From contig JAMPIT010000059.1 in assembly GCA_026261815.1 (NCBI GenBank), positions 14,184,001 to 14,248,000 on the forward strand: DNA of 64,000 nucleotides, written 5' to 3'. Positions within the stretch are counted from its first letter, which is position 1. Each line of letters opens with the position of its first letter. This document shows positions 52,031 through 64,000 of this stretch, in pieces. The notes beneath the pieces were generated by a model, which did no database searches, was not told where the DNA came from, and was given only the letters and a program-made list of their open reading frames with translations. The DNA is from Monarcha castaneiventris obscurior. Lineage: Eukaryota; Chordata; Aves; Passeriformes; Monarchidae. Made by a program: the position numbers and the translations under genes.

Positions 52031-55000
52031 GCTGGAACACCAAGCAGGGAACCCACAGAGCCTCCACCAGCAGCAGAAGAACCTCCCCAAAACCCTGAGG
52101 AATCAACTGCGTGGCAACATAAGAAAAAGGCAGCCAACCATCAGAAACTGCTTTCAGCTTCAAAGAACACTGGCATCTGTATTTTGGTTTTGCTATCAAA
52201 CCTAGATGAGGAGAAGAAGGCTTGAGAACAGTCTTACACCAGGGGAACATCTGCAAAGTTGTACTGGGAAGTTGGAAGGAGAATTGCCCCTCCAATGCAG
52301 GAAAACATTTCCCCTTATTTCCCCAGTTTGTCTTACTCAACGTTCTACTCAAATCTGAGTTTTTGTAGTGGCCTCCTGCTGGTTTTTGAAGCAATAAGCC
52401 AGTGACCCCGAATGTAATTAAGGGAAAGGAACTGTGTAGTTTACCTCATCCAATTTGCATTTTGCATACTAACTCATAGTATGAAAAGCTATTTAGACAT
52501 ACTTTCTCTCGCTGCTCTACTGAGCTATTAGAATTGTTAATATAATGTGAGAATTCACTAGGTGAGTTTAAAAACACTTTGATTCACACTTACTTTAATG
52601 GTCTTTTTCCTACAAAAGCATACAGTTGTTTAGACTGTTCACAAGCAGAGAGGCTTTGAGCAAGCATAGCAGCTGTACTCAAACATTTATACAACTTGGC
52701 ATTTCAGCAATTCTCGGCCAGTTTTTTTACCCTATAATCACTTTCTTTCCACCTTCTTGAAGTACTTTTGGCTATTCCTTTGCCTCAGGTTTTGCTACTT
52801 CCAGGGCAGAACTCACCAGGGGTTCATGTGTTCCCCAGCGGTGACACAAACAGCCCAAAGTCCTGTTAGGAAGGCTTATCCCATCAACCAAGACCACAGT
52901 TACCTAACAAGGCGGAGATCATTTCCCTGGAGCTACCTTAAATTCATGTTAAAAATTATACAAAGCACATATCTAGACCAATGCTCCACCTGGAAGCAAG
53001 AGTGCCGTGTCAGTCACAGAGGCTTGACAAATTTCTACACTTGAAATAAACTATGGAAAGCTTGTCCTAATAAACTGTAGGAAAAGGGTCCTCAAATTTG
53101 TAGGACACCATTGAGGAATGCTGGCCAGCATATTCTAACACTCAGTAATATGCACAGCAAGCCAACCAGAACTTGCAATGGAAACAAAACTGGCCACTCT
53201 TCTCCAAAAAACAGGCTTTGCTTGAATTTGAACTTGGGAGATTTCAGCTCCAAGGATGCAATGACTTAGCAGCTGTCACAGAGGTCTTATCTTACTGAAC
53301 CATGAAGTACAGTCTGAGGACTTCATGTAGTTTCAAAATCCTTTGATTATCTTTGAAAAATAAACTCATCAATCCACCAGAACCTAATCATTATAGCAAA
53401 CAACTTTTTAACAACTTCTTAGCTTTTTAACTGAGAAACTTTTTTCTTCAAACTCCAATCAGAAAGAGACATTGGTCTTAACAGCTTAATTTGAAACAGT
53501 CAAATCTATAAAACTTAATAATTTTCAATTAAGAACACAGATCACCTCTGAAAAAGACTGTACTGCTGTACTAATTTTTTTTTTTGTACTAGAAGCAGTT
53601 AATTCATAATGAACATGAAGGTGATCTCTTCCAAAACATTTAAGGCTAATGAAAAAAAGACATTCTGAACCCACACGTGGTATTAAGTTTTCACCACATA
53701 GAATCCAATGCATGGAAAGAAAATTCTCATGTTCCCTCAGTAAAGTTTGCTTGTGGAGAATGTGAAAATTATCTGAGAGCACTGTGCTAGGCTTCAGGAT
53801 ATGGGATTGAAACCCAAACTTCTATCACTTGCTTTTCTTAACTTCTAAATTTTATGCATTGTTTACCATTTCAGGAGGGTGGGGGTGGGGAAGAGAAAAA
53901 GAAAAGAAAGCAGAAGCACAAAATTACTTCTAAATCTTTCTCTGCAAGCAGAGCAGCTGTGTTCATCCAACACTCATTAGGGGGAAAAAATTGTTTTGGA
54001 ACCAAGTAAATACAATTCAATACCGGAAGTTAGACTTCAAAGTCTATTTGCAAACTTCACAGTCCTAACTATGTATTATCACAATGATAACCTCAGTACA
54101 ATAGCTCAGGACTACATTTACATTTCTTGGAAATAGCTGCAACAGTGAGTTTCCCTGTGACTAAATATAACCTTACTAGAGATGCATCAGACAGACTCAT
54201 AACTCTTCTGTAAAGGAAACCTGCTGAAAGGTGAAAATGTGACAGCAGCAGTTTTAGAGAGGGATCTGGCCAGAAAGATTGCAAAGATGAAAAAAGCGCA
54301 TTCAAGAAACCTGTCCTTTCAAAGCACGGGACTCTTTCTCAAGTCACCTTCAGCTTTATCTACACAACCCAAATAAAAAGATTCTGGTTGAATAAGACCA
54401 TTATTTAGTCTACTCTTTCCTTAAGTTAAAGGACAGCAATGCTCCAAGGCAATGCTAAATTTATTATTTAATGGAAACAAAAGAAGAACAGAACACATTT
54501 AAGACACATTTCTCTGAGGTACATTACTGAAAGATAAGAGATGCTATCAAGTACAAGACTTATCCAGCATGGCATAGATACTTCTTCCTGCAGATGTACC
54601 TTTGACAAAAACAAAGACCATACCAGGCTGGAAAACAGGGAATGCTGCAGGCTCCAAGGCTGCTGCACACTTTTCACCTAAACAGAATGTCTGTCTCTGG
54701 CATATTGTCTTGTTGAAAGGTTTAAAAAACCTACTCAGCTTCTACAGGAGAAGCATAGAGCCACAATACCACTAATTCACAAAAGACAACTTCAATTTAT
54801 TTAAAATTACATAGCTATGACCAACTCACATACTTATACACGTTGAGTTGCTGTCTCCTCTCCTTGAGAGTTAGCCAGCACTGCAGGGTAGCAGACCAGA
54901 AGTAATATTTTAAAGAGGACAAGCCAACAGCATTACACCAATTTGTAGAGAAAAGTACATTCAGTCTTTATCATTAGAGATTTAATCTTCTGGTACTGTT

Positions 55001-57816
55001 CCTCTAGTACAGCACATAACATATAAGTACACAGACAGAAAGGTAAAAGAAACCCGTGAATCTACCAAATACAAAAATACTCTGTGACCAGATCCCTCGA
55101 CCTGGAACTAATGCTGGTTTGTCTAGAGTCTGTAAAAATCCAAGTACGTTGAAACTTAGGGGTTTTTTTGTTATCAATTCCTTAGTTTAGGGGTAAATTA
55201 TGAAATACTTAAACTATGTTCAAGCAAAAGGTGCAAATTTTCTCTGATCAGCCACTAGCAGTTTTAGCTATCCCTCAACAAACATCATACATCACTATGC
55301 ATCCCTAGTCCCATTCTCCTCTCTCTTCTGTATCCACAGATAAAGATCCAAATAACATTTTGCAGTCTGCTATTATAATGCAGTTCAGCTGATTTTTTTT
55401 CTCTGTCTTTTTATTAATGCATTACCCCAAGACTTGTCATCCCACTGCTCTGAAACAAAAATAGTACACTTCAGAAGAGAACCGAGCCACTTGTTCTTAT
55501 AAAAAGATTATCATGCCAGTACAAAGGTTGTTGTTTCTAACCGAGTTACTCAAGCATCCTGCAATAAGCCATTCAGAAGTTCATCGTTACTTGTCCAAAC
55601 AGATTAGTCATATTAGTGCTGAAGCAATGCCATTATGTAAAAGACTGCTTCTCTCTGATCTGCTTCATTAGCTCCAAATCATATTTACAAAATGCAGCAC
55701 GCTACTTCAGCATGTCTGCAGCAATCAGCAGTTAAAACACTTTCTTTTACCATCACCCATGATATATGAACACATGGGTGGCCAAAGCATAGCCCACGGG
55801 TGCAGGGCTCTCACAAGCGCCTGCTCACTTAAAGCACAAAAGGTAGAGCCCACGGAGAGCAGGAGCTGTAGCTCTCATCACTTCATCTCGGTGTTAGTGC
55901 AGAGGGGTAGCCCACAGACAAAGGCAGCAACAATGTGCTGCTCCATTTTCAAGAACTTGTGCACATTTATAACTGCTGATGAAACCGAGCCATTCTCCAG
56001 TGGACAGAATTTAGATATTTATTCAACTTGACAGAATCAAGCTATTTAACAATGGGAGGAGAGCAGAGATGAAATAATGGGACTAGGATGTTATGAAGTG
56101 CAGAAGAGGTAGAATAAATACTGACATATCCCATTGTAAGTCTCAAGCTGACATTATCGAGTCGGCTTTGGAAACTAGGACAAGTGATCTGAATCACAAC
56201 AAAAAGGCTTTCAAATATACACTGTCTGCTCTTTGTTTGGATTTGAAGAAAGCAAGCAGGTTCCTGAGCTGGTGGGTATATTCTCAGAACTCTTCTCTTG
56301 AGAGTCATTTTCAATTTACCTATTTAACATGGAAAGTTTTCCACAGAAAACAATCAAGCAAGTTAGCCTTTGGATTTGTTTGCTGTGAGAAACCACATAG
56401 GTTATGGATGTGCAGTCAGCAAGGTGCAATATGTAGGCCAGACAGAAATTACTGGAAAAAATATGCATTATTGTTTATAGGGTGATAGTATCATATCTGG
56501 CATCCTAAACCTGGTTCCCATAGCTCACTACTCAGTGAGAAGTGTGAGTTGGGGGAAGATGTGTGTATCTCTCACAATAAGTAAATGGAAAACTTTGTGG
56601 TTGTTTCACTACCTGATACCATAAAGAGAAAAATACATTCCTGCAACTAATTAAGAAAATTCATGGCTCTGGGCCAGACTACACTGACAAATTTAACCAC
56701 ATCACTACCCCCTCCTTCCCCATTTACAAAGCAAGCTGTATTTTCAAGGTTACTGAAACTTCTGATTCTTGATACTGGCACGAGCCACGTGACAGCAGAA
56801 GAGCTTCAATGCCCGTCCCTGCTGCTCTGCATGCCCCACACACCAGCTCAACTTGGTCTCTTCCACCATGAAATTCTCAAAGACTACCAGAGCCCCAAAC
56901 CTGTCCCAAGCCCACTTACCTGCCTATAGGCCTTCTCAAACAAGATTTATTACTTCCTCACATATATTTGTGCATATTTAAGTTCAAAGAAGGGGTTGAC
57001 AGATCTGCACAGAAGTTACCACATGAGCAGGAATACATACTGCTTATCTCAAACTCTCAAGTCTATTGCATTAGCTGCACAGGAATTATCCCTACCCAGT
57101 CCCTCTATCAAGACCATGATGCTTTTTTGGTAGATGTAGAAAAAGACAAGAATAAAGACATATTTTTCCCAAAGAAACCTTACTGGCAGTGGAGGAGTTA
57201 GTTCCACTCTTGTTCAGTGTGCAAGAAAGTAATTCCTTCCGCTTCAGTTTCTACTTAAGAAAGGAAATGCTGCTGAAGAGACAAGGCTAGTGAATAGCTA
57301 ATGCTAAATGGCATTTTTAAAGCAAACAATGCTCTTCTAGAGGGGGCCTATCCCTTGAAGCACAGAGTGCTGTATCCACCATCATCTATACATACAAGAG
57401 GGTTAGAGGTGCTTAAATGTGCAAGTGACTGGTCCTCAAAAAGACCTGGAAAAAGGTTCTACCCCAAATTCTGGGTCTCCATTTCACATCCCTGAGTTTC
57501 TTTTCTAAAAAGGACCAAATCCATAAAAGGCAAGCCATGCAGCTTCAGGAATTCCCAACCTGTGATATTAAAACCAGAAATGAGATTCCATAGTTGGTGA
57601 TTTTTCTTTTCATTTAGGTTGAAGAATTTGGGGAGAGAAGATACAGCATCAGATTTTGGTGGACAGTGATTCAGTACTACAGGGGTGAGTACTATTTATT
57701 TTCACAACTTGCATAAATTTTCCATCCTTCCATTAAAGCATAAGACATCCCAGTTTAAGCACTCCCATATACAGACCTGTACTAATCCAGCATCTTCATC
57801 CAGGTTGCTGTACACA

Positions 57817-57891
57817 GCAAGAAGAAAAACAAAAAACTCAAAAATCCCCATCCCAAGCCCAAAAACAAACAAAACCCCAGAACACTCCCCA
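57817..57891. repeat. A/C-rich low-complexity tract
   Basis: The plus strand is almost free of G and T over about 70 bases, with A runs broken by CCCC groups. It resembles the 16.5 kb and 61.9 kb tracts in composition and strand. Confidence 0.85.
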
Positions 57892-58231
57892 CTTTTTAAA
57901 AAGTCATTTATAAAAGGGACAGACATACACCAGACAAGCATCTTGAATACTAATTCTCTGACCAGACTGGCTATTTCTGGATTAGTCTTTTTGGTATGTT
58001 CTGTTCTCACAGACACATGGAACTACTTTCCATGTGCCACAGTACAGATCCTACCACCTGGAATACAAATGCTATACCAGGTCACGTGATAGCAAGGGGG
58101 AAAAAAAAAGCAATATTACACCAAAGCTAATCATAGTGTCACAGACCCTTCCTCACCATGGTCTCCCACTGTTTCCTTTTTTTTTTTTTTCCCATCTTCC
58201 TACTACTAACATGATTTTTTAAGGTCAGCCA

Positions 58232-58253
58232 CCTCTGTGTAAAGCCACAGAGG
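58232..58253. repeat. 8-bp inverted repeat with 6-base loop
   Basis: CCTCTGTG, TAAAGC, CACAGAGG forms a perfect 8-bp stem that extends imperfectly on both sides. No RNA family was recognised. Confidence 0.75.
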
Positions 58254-60379
58254 GCTGTCAGGGTTTTGAGATGCTCAAGGCAGATCTAACCTAAGGATAC
58301 TCCTTCAGATTTGCAAGTAGTGTTTTTTGCTTCTTGCCCCATCTGCTGTAGAGCATAAATTCTGCCACCCAAGATTATCCTGCAGAGATCACCAGGAGGG
58401 CACAAAGTTCTTTCTCAGGAGCCAAGGAGTCAGCAAACCTCCACCACGCACAATGGGGGATGCACAGCACCATGAGAAGTGGCACTTGGACAACATGTAA
58501 TGACCCCCACATGGTGTCAGCTATCAGAAAAGCACACATGTGGAAGACCCCTGTGCTCTACATGGCGTGCTAACGTGCTATTTCATTCTTCAAGCATATC
58601 AGAAGTCACCTGTTTCAACATAACATTCTCTTTAAGACTGATTATCTTCATCTCTTCCAAAGCCTACAGGAAAAGACAGAATTACACAAAGCTAGAAGGT
58701 TTCAAGTGAGTTTGCCCATGTTCGTTCCTCAACCAGAAAACAGCTTCCTAAGTCTTACTTGCACATTTACTTTTCTACTTGCTCTAAAAATGCCAGTGGC
58801 AAACAGAAGCATTAAACAAAACAGCTCCATGCCCAGATGAAAGATATCTTTACTTCAAACACAAATGAGATTCCACAGCGCACGTTGTGGTTTTCAGGAA
58901 CAGAAACCAAATCTGTCACTTGGAGACAGATAAGCCCATCTTCTGAAGGGTCTTGATGCTGACAAACTTCTGCAGCTAAAAATCCAGCTCAGATAAAGTT
59001 TCTTTTCCTGTCCTAAGCTACCTCGAAGTTTAGGATGAAGCATGCTTGCAACAGAACTTCAAAGCAGCTGTATACGAGATAGAAATAAATCACATTTCCT
59101 AAGCAAAAAACAGCCTATGTATAATGCTCAGTTTTGATGAAAAGGGGGGATTGGCCCATCTCATCCCCAAGTTTATAGATTATGCAAGAGCGGAGTCTTC
59201 AAGTTTGGAGCACAGTATTTTATTAAGAACTAGATAAAGCTATTTTCCTTCCAACATAAAACTAACCTTACTCAGTAAGGCACAAGAAAAAGGAACCACC
59301 TGCAAATTTGAAATGTTCCAAATAAAAATCTTTGTCTGTGGTTTCCTGGAGACAACATTCTTCTGTAACACTCATATAACCATCATTTTGTCCCCAAATC
59401 CCTGTGCATTCTTAAGCCAGAAAAAGAGTAATGAGTCACAGCCATAACTTAAAAACAAGATTCCTAAAACCACACTGGCAACTTCAAAGTGGTAGATCAA
59501 CTTCGCCACCTTAAAAGGAAAAAAAAAACCCAAAAGCTGAAGGCTGCTGATGTTCAGTATTTTCAGAGCCACCTCAGATGTGGCATCAGCAAACACTGCC
59601 CACACAGAAATAGCTGATCCTCTCCACAGCAGAGGAAGCAGAACTCTCAGCTGAGCAGAAATGACAATATTGCTCTTCAAATATCTCACTTGAGTTAACA
59701 CCTATTGCAGCCAGAGACTACACGAATTCAAATACATACAATCCCTATTTATGTCACAGATGAATGGGAAATAGGCTACTCTGAAGCAAACATAACTAAA
59801 ATTTTGTTGGTTCGAGTTGCTTCTGTCCATTTACCTTTCCTTTGAAATCCTTCCTCAGAAACTTGGGTATTTCACACCAACTTCAGCTTAACTTTAATGC
59901 TGGTCTTCATTACAAAGAGACTATAATTTCTATGGACTGAAAAGACTTAGATCCTGTTTTTAAATTACAATAAATCCCACCCAAGTCCTGTAACTTGTGG
60001 TTCCCTTTTTACAGCTTAAATCCAGCACTGAAACTCCATGATCAGAGGACAGCTGGAAGATGTTTAATCTCTTTGATTTCTCAGGCTTTGTTATTAAAGC
60101 AACAAAAGGACATTAGGGCTCACACTCACACCACACAAGGGGAACACAGGACAACAAGACCAACCTACAAGGGAGGAGAAAAAGCCACAAGTGCATCTCA
60201 GCTGCAATTCACTGCATTATCTAAAATTAAAGTGGGAGTTAAAACACAAGTCTGCTCTCCTCCTCTCTCAGCCTTCCTACCTGAGGCTGAGAGTGACAGA
60301 TTATAGATGTCTTTCTTCACTCAACTTCCACAGCTTTTAGTGAGAAACACAGACAGAAGTAACTACAGAAGTGACATTA

Positions 60380-60402
60380 ACACACACGGAATCAGTGTGT
60401 GT
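60380..60402. repeat. Perfect 8-bp inverted repeat (ACACACAC/GTGTGTGT)
   Basis: ACACACAC, a 7-base spacer, then GTGTGTGT. It could form a small hairpin in either strand, but with such simple sequence chance is a good explanation. Confidence 0.8.
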
Positions 60403-60639
60403 GGAGGCAAAGAGCAGAAACAACAGTACCAGTCAGATATTTTCTCATAGGTGAGAAGGTTAGGTATGCTTTGTGAAAAAGCATCCAGACACCAGAAGAT
60501 TTAACAAGGGTCAGCCTTGTATGTAGGAGGAGGAAAAAAAACCCAACCAAAGAAAACACACCATTTTTTTCTCAATGTTTTTTCATCAGTAGTTTTATAA
60601 CAATGTAAAGAGAACTGCAATGCTACATTCTTTAAAAGG

Positions 60640-60840
60640 AAAAACTTTATTTTGTCTTGTCAGATAAACTGAAAGCTTACAGAAAATACAGTAAAGCTGA
60701 CAAGATAAATTATTAGATGTAATAAATTAAAATGTTAAATAACCTTTAAAATTAAATACAAAAATTTTGTTAAATAAAAATTAGACATTTATTATTCCAC
60801 TTACGAAACAATAAAACCACTTGCTCAAAAGCTAGTTTTT
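60640..60840. other. Very AT-rich intronic stretch
   Basis: About 200 bases dominated by A and T with repeated AAATTAAAA and TTAAATAA-like words. No gene is seen. It could be a matrix-attachment-like or simple AT-rich region; nothing in the sequence decides this. Confidence 0.5.
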
Positions 60841-61917
60841 AACAGTTATCCATCCTTTGATACTTACAACAACTAAGTATTTTCAGCCTCTCAAAAAAAT
60901 ACAAAATTACTGCTTTTCATACTCTGATCATTGAGTTTGCCCATTTAATTTCTAAGGGCTGTCAACTTTCCCAAGTCTCATTTTTTCTAATTAAAACTGC
61001 AATATATCATGCATGCTTAGGATTATTTCAGGATTTCTCCCCATCCATACAACAGCCTGCAGCATAAATCACAATTCCATCTCCATTGTACTGAAAGGCA
61101 CTTTTCACTGTGGGGGAGGAAGCAGGGAGGAAGGACTAAAAACTCCCTGTCTGCTAATGACTTATCAATGTAGCAGCGTGGTAAATGTTTTTTAAAATAC
61201 AGTCAACCTAATTTATCTTTTTAAGTAAGGGAAGAAGTTACTTTACAACTGACATGCTCTTAACACTTTTGAAGACAACTTTTGAAGCCATCAACTAATA
61301 CTTGAAGTAGTTTCACATTAAAGCAATATACAGGGAAGCCACTCCTAAAACTTCTAGCACAGATAAGCGTTTGGTACGTTCAACATCAGCTAGAGCAGAC
61401 AGACCAGCAAGTATGCTAGCTCCTCAGAACAACTTTTCATATTGCAGGAGGAAACAGTGTATGGTTATGCTGTTGCTGCATTAGGCAGTCTAGGTTGCTC
61501 TGCTGCTGCTATGGGGCTGTTTTGTCAGCAATGATGAAGCACTGTATTAATCTTTTAACAGTATTTCAACAGTAAAGCATGTAAACTAGGTCTCAGTAGA
61601 ATAGCATCAACAATGTTAACGTGAGTTTTGCAAACATACAGGCAAGCAGAGTCGTGTGGGCTCTGCAGAGAGGTGACTTATTTCTGGCTCTTTCTCTTCC
61701 ATACAAGCAGTTCAAATTGTTTCACCACAAGGTTGCTATCTCCCCAGCTCACCTCTGCAATGCTTTCCCCCTACCTGTCTCACAACCCAAAGGATTGCTC
61801 ACGGAGCTGCTTCCCTTTGGTGACTGAAATCTCCATTAAATGCCCAGCCATGAGCTGCATGTTGTTCCTAAACAATCTAACTTTAGTAATACTGAAACAG
61901 AGCAAACATTGTCCCCT

Positions 61918-61973
61918 ACAAAAAAAAAACAAAAACCACACACACCAAAAAAAACCAAAAAAAAAAACCCCAC
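61918..61973. repeat. A/C-rich low-complexity tract
   Basis: Plus-strand A runs of 8-11 separated by CC, CACACACC and CCCC, with no G or T for over 50 bases. Open frames over it are Lys/Pro/Thr-rich artefacts. Confidence 0.93.
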
Positions 61974-64000
61974 CTGTCAATTCACTCCATATACAACCAC
62001 CTTGCATACTGCCTCTGCACCCTGAATATAAGAGTGCACATTCCTTTGGGGTTCTTCCTCAGACCAGGGTTTCTTAACACCATGGCCCCAGTTCAACAGC
62101 AAGACCAATCCAAAGGTATTCTCATCCCTTCTACCCCCACTTATGCAGTTGATTTCCAGTGTTCCTTTCCCTTACCACCCACAGCCATGACAGTACACTT
62201 GTTTGTGGGAACACACAATTTGTCAGACCATGAAATTATCCTGCTACAAAACAGCTTTCTCTTTTTGGTTTTTCTAAGCTTCTGTTGCCCATTGAATCCT
62301 TTCAGAATCCAATACCTTACCCATCTCCTTCTCACCTTGTAACTTCCACACCTGCTAAGTGCAGGTGACTTCCTTCACATGTTAAAATTCAGAGAGATAA
62401 CAGTAAGTCAGGCAGAAATCTCATGAACCAAATACTTCTGATCTAAACTCCCAAACTAACCATAATCACTACACAAAGTTTCATTCCATTCCTCCCACTA
62501 TATAAAATTATAACACTTCAATCAGTCTGCAGAGGTGATGGCAATGTGTGGTTTTCAGTGGAAACACAGAAGAAGCTTCCATTAACTGGACATTTAACAG
62601 GAAAACACTCAGGGAAGAAGTTCTACAACTACATGTTATTAGGTATGTGTTCATTTGCATGTCAACATCCAAATCAGAGACCAACAGTTGAAGTAATCTT
62701 TAAGATCTGGGAACAAACTCAGAAAAGGTAAGAAGTAACAACCAGTTGAATGTAACATACCCAAACCATGTGGTCTAAATCTGAATCTTTCCCATGCCAA
62801 AACACCACTTAGGGCATGTACAAAGTGCACACTGGTCTCCAAACTACACCTAGGGAAACCCCCAAGCACTTCCACAAAACCAGTTTAGATTAAAATGACT
62901 TACCTATAAAAGAGGAGCATAAAACCTACTTCAGATAGTGTTTCAAAAAGGAAGAAATTGACCACAAGTCTTCATTATCTTATAGGTTGTATTTATTTGG
63001 GAAAACTTGTTCAACAAGTTGCTTGCCTATGAAACAAGGCATCGCTGAATGCAGCAGCATTAAAGCTAGCACATTCCAGACCTCAATGCCAATGCAGGTC
63101 TCTTACTCCTTGGCAACAAGTCTCCGTTTAATTCCTTTCAGACAAACAACCCTCCCAGCTGATACACCGAAGCAGAGCATGCTAATTTAAATATGTGTCA
63201 AGCCTTTCTCTAAAGTAGAAAGGCTGCTGAGCTGAGAGGCCACTCTGATCAAGTGAACAGCAATGCAGAAAGTCACGTTACATCAATGTGCTAAAAGGAG
63301 CTCATGCCCTGCTTTTTGAATGCTCTACAGGCTCCCTGCCCATAGGTTTAGTGCCTTGAAAATGCCATGTTAATACAATGGGCTATTGTATTAACTAACT
63401 AGCAGGAAAAACAGCAACGGCCAGGAATGCCACTGAAAAGCAAGGTCACAGAAGCCGACTGTTAGAGTCTAGCATCTCCATCAGATAGTCTGACACTTCT
63501 CACAGCAGTCTGACATAATTTGGCTCTTTCAGGTAAATCTCAGATATTTCAACTTCAATTCTTATTGGATTGATAAATACATAGATTAATGGATTGACTT
63601 GGTACTGTTCACGTAAGAATGATATTAACTAAGAGGAGAGTCTTGCATGGATATTCCTGCCCAGGCAACACATCCTGGAGGGGTTATTTTTATGCTGCTG
63701 TAAACAGGCACATTCCATTCCACCTGTAAGGTCAGCAGCAGCACCTCTGCACTCCCTCATCCATTTGTTTCTCATAAAGTTGCTCCAGGTTGGCTTTCAT
63801 TTTAAATACCTTGCAAAGAGTTTTAAACTTTTCAGAAATTGATGCAAGGAAAAAAAGCAGCAGTCAGATTTTATTGTGTAGCTGCCCCCAAAACAATAGA
63901 CACCTTGCAGCTAAACAGTCTGCAATTCTGTTTAGCTAACTAACATTGGTTTTAGCCCCAGGTGCAAGAGAAGAAAAAGGAACAGTGACAAGTTTGCTAG

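Larger units (their letters stand above)
1..64000 (-). other. PHLPP1: PHLPP1 gene body, internal part (PH and LRR exons)
   Basis: The minus strand carries nine in-phase exons of PHLPP1, a Ser/Thr phosphatase that in mammals dephosphorylates the hydrophobic motif of AKT and also acts on PKC and S6K (family knowledge). The protein architecture is an N-terminal extension, PH domain, long LRR array, PP2C-type phosphatase and PDZ-binding tail. Only the PH body and most of the LRRs lie here, about 461 codons. PHLPP1 is preferred over PHLPP2 because stretches such as [32 protein letters not shown] and LLAGHN follow PHLPP1 as I remember it; PHLPP2 differs at many of these positions. All exon junction phases match and no stop interrupts the reading frame, so this looks like the functional locus and not a processed copy. 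The gene continues past both ends of the window. Confidence 0.96.
38963..64000 (-). other. PHLPP1: PHLPP1 upstream intron, probably intron 1 (>25 kb, partial)
   Basis: Everything from the first PH exon to the window end appears to be intron. The expected upstream sequence, ending in a Gly codon split after its first G, was not found in any frame here, which fits a long first intron. The stretch holds CR1 fragments at 42.00 and 51.79 kb, A/C-rich tracts at 57.8 and 61.9 kb, and a small CpG cluster at 44.03 kb. Open frames up to about 130 codons occur on both strands, but none has recognisable domains or splice-flanked structure. Confidence 0.75.

Noticed and set aside
51825..52394. 189-codon minus-strand ORF
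   Set aside because: It starts in flanking sequence and runs through a CR1 3' end. There are no RT motifs or other recognisable domains.
61628..62077. 149-codon plus-strand ORF with a Lys/Pro/Thr stretch
   Set aside because: It is driven by the A/C-rich tract at 61.92-61.97 kb. No domain is recognisable.
1..64000. CRISPR arrays, operons, phage, insertion sequences, endogenous retroviral genes, tRNA or rRNA genes
   Set aside because: I saw no spaced direct repeats, bacterial gene organisation, retroviral gag/pol/env motifs or cloverleaf-type sequences. The window is ordinary vertebrate intron and exon sequence.

Overview
The window is a piece of vertebrate nuclear genome, most likely from a bird. 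Three things suggest this: several chicken-repeat-1 (CR1) LINE fragments, some ending in the avian-type 'attctatgat' 3' tail; no recognisable mammalian SINEs or L1; and AT-rich, CpG-poor introns that are compact for a vertebrate. No prokaryotic or viral gene organisation is present.

The only gene I can support is PHLPP1 (PH domain and leucine-rich-repeat protein phosphatase 1), on the minus strand and running across the whole window. Nine consecutive internal coding exons are resolved to the base. In transcription order they are 38962-38766, 36735-36610, 21049-20883, 10978-10832, 10297-10067, 8054-7852, 6242-6182, 4298-4203 and 392-237. Joined, they give 1384 nt with every split codon restored in phase and no stop or frameshift. 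They encode about 461 residues: the body of the PH domain (first two exons) followed by a long LRR array (next seven). The start of the protein (large first exon), the last LRRs, the PP2C-type phosphatase domain and the C-terminal PDZ-binding tail lie outside the window.

Layout by coordinate: 1-10.98 kb holds six LRR exons separated by 0.5-3.8 kb introns. The 9.9 kb intron at 10.98-20.88 kb carries a strand-biased A/C-rich then G-rich tract near 16.5-16.7 kb. The first LRR exon is at 20.88-21.05 kb. The 15.6 kb intron at 21.05-36.61 kb contains a (TA)17 microsatellite and a decayed CR1 with reverse-transcriptase remnants. The PH exons lie at 36.6-39.0 kb, separated by a 2 kb intron with another CR1. 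From 38.96 kb to the end is more than 25 kb of the upstream (probably first) intron, with CR1 pieces, A/C-rich tracts, a small CpG cluster and otherwise unremarkable sequence.

The most notable point is that the 534-bp intron between the second and third LRR exons needs a GC-AG splice pair to stay in frame. I found no convincing previously undescribed system. Comparisons with human PHLPP1 and PHLPP2 and with CR1 consensus are from memory, not from a database search.
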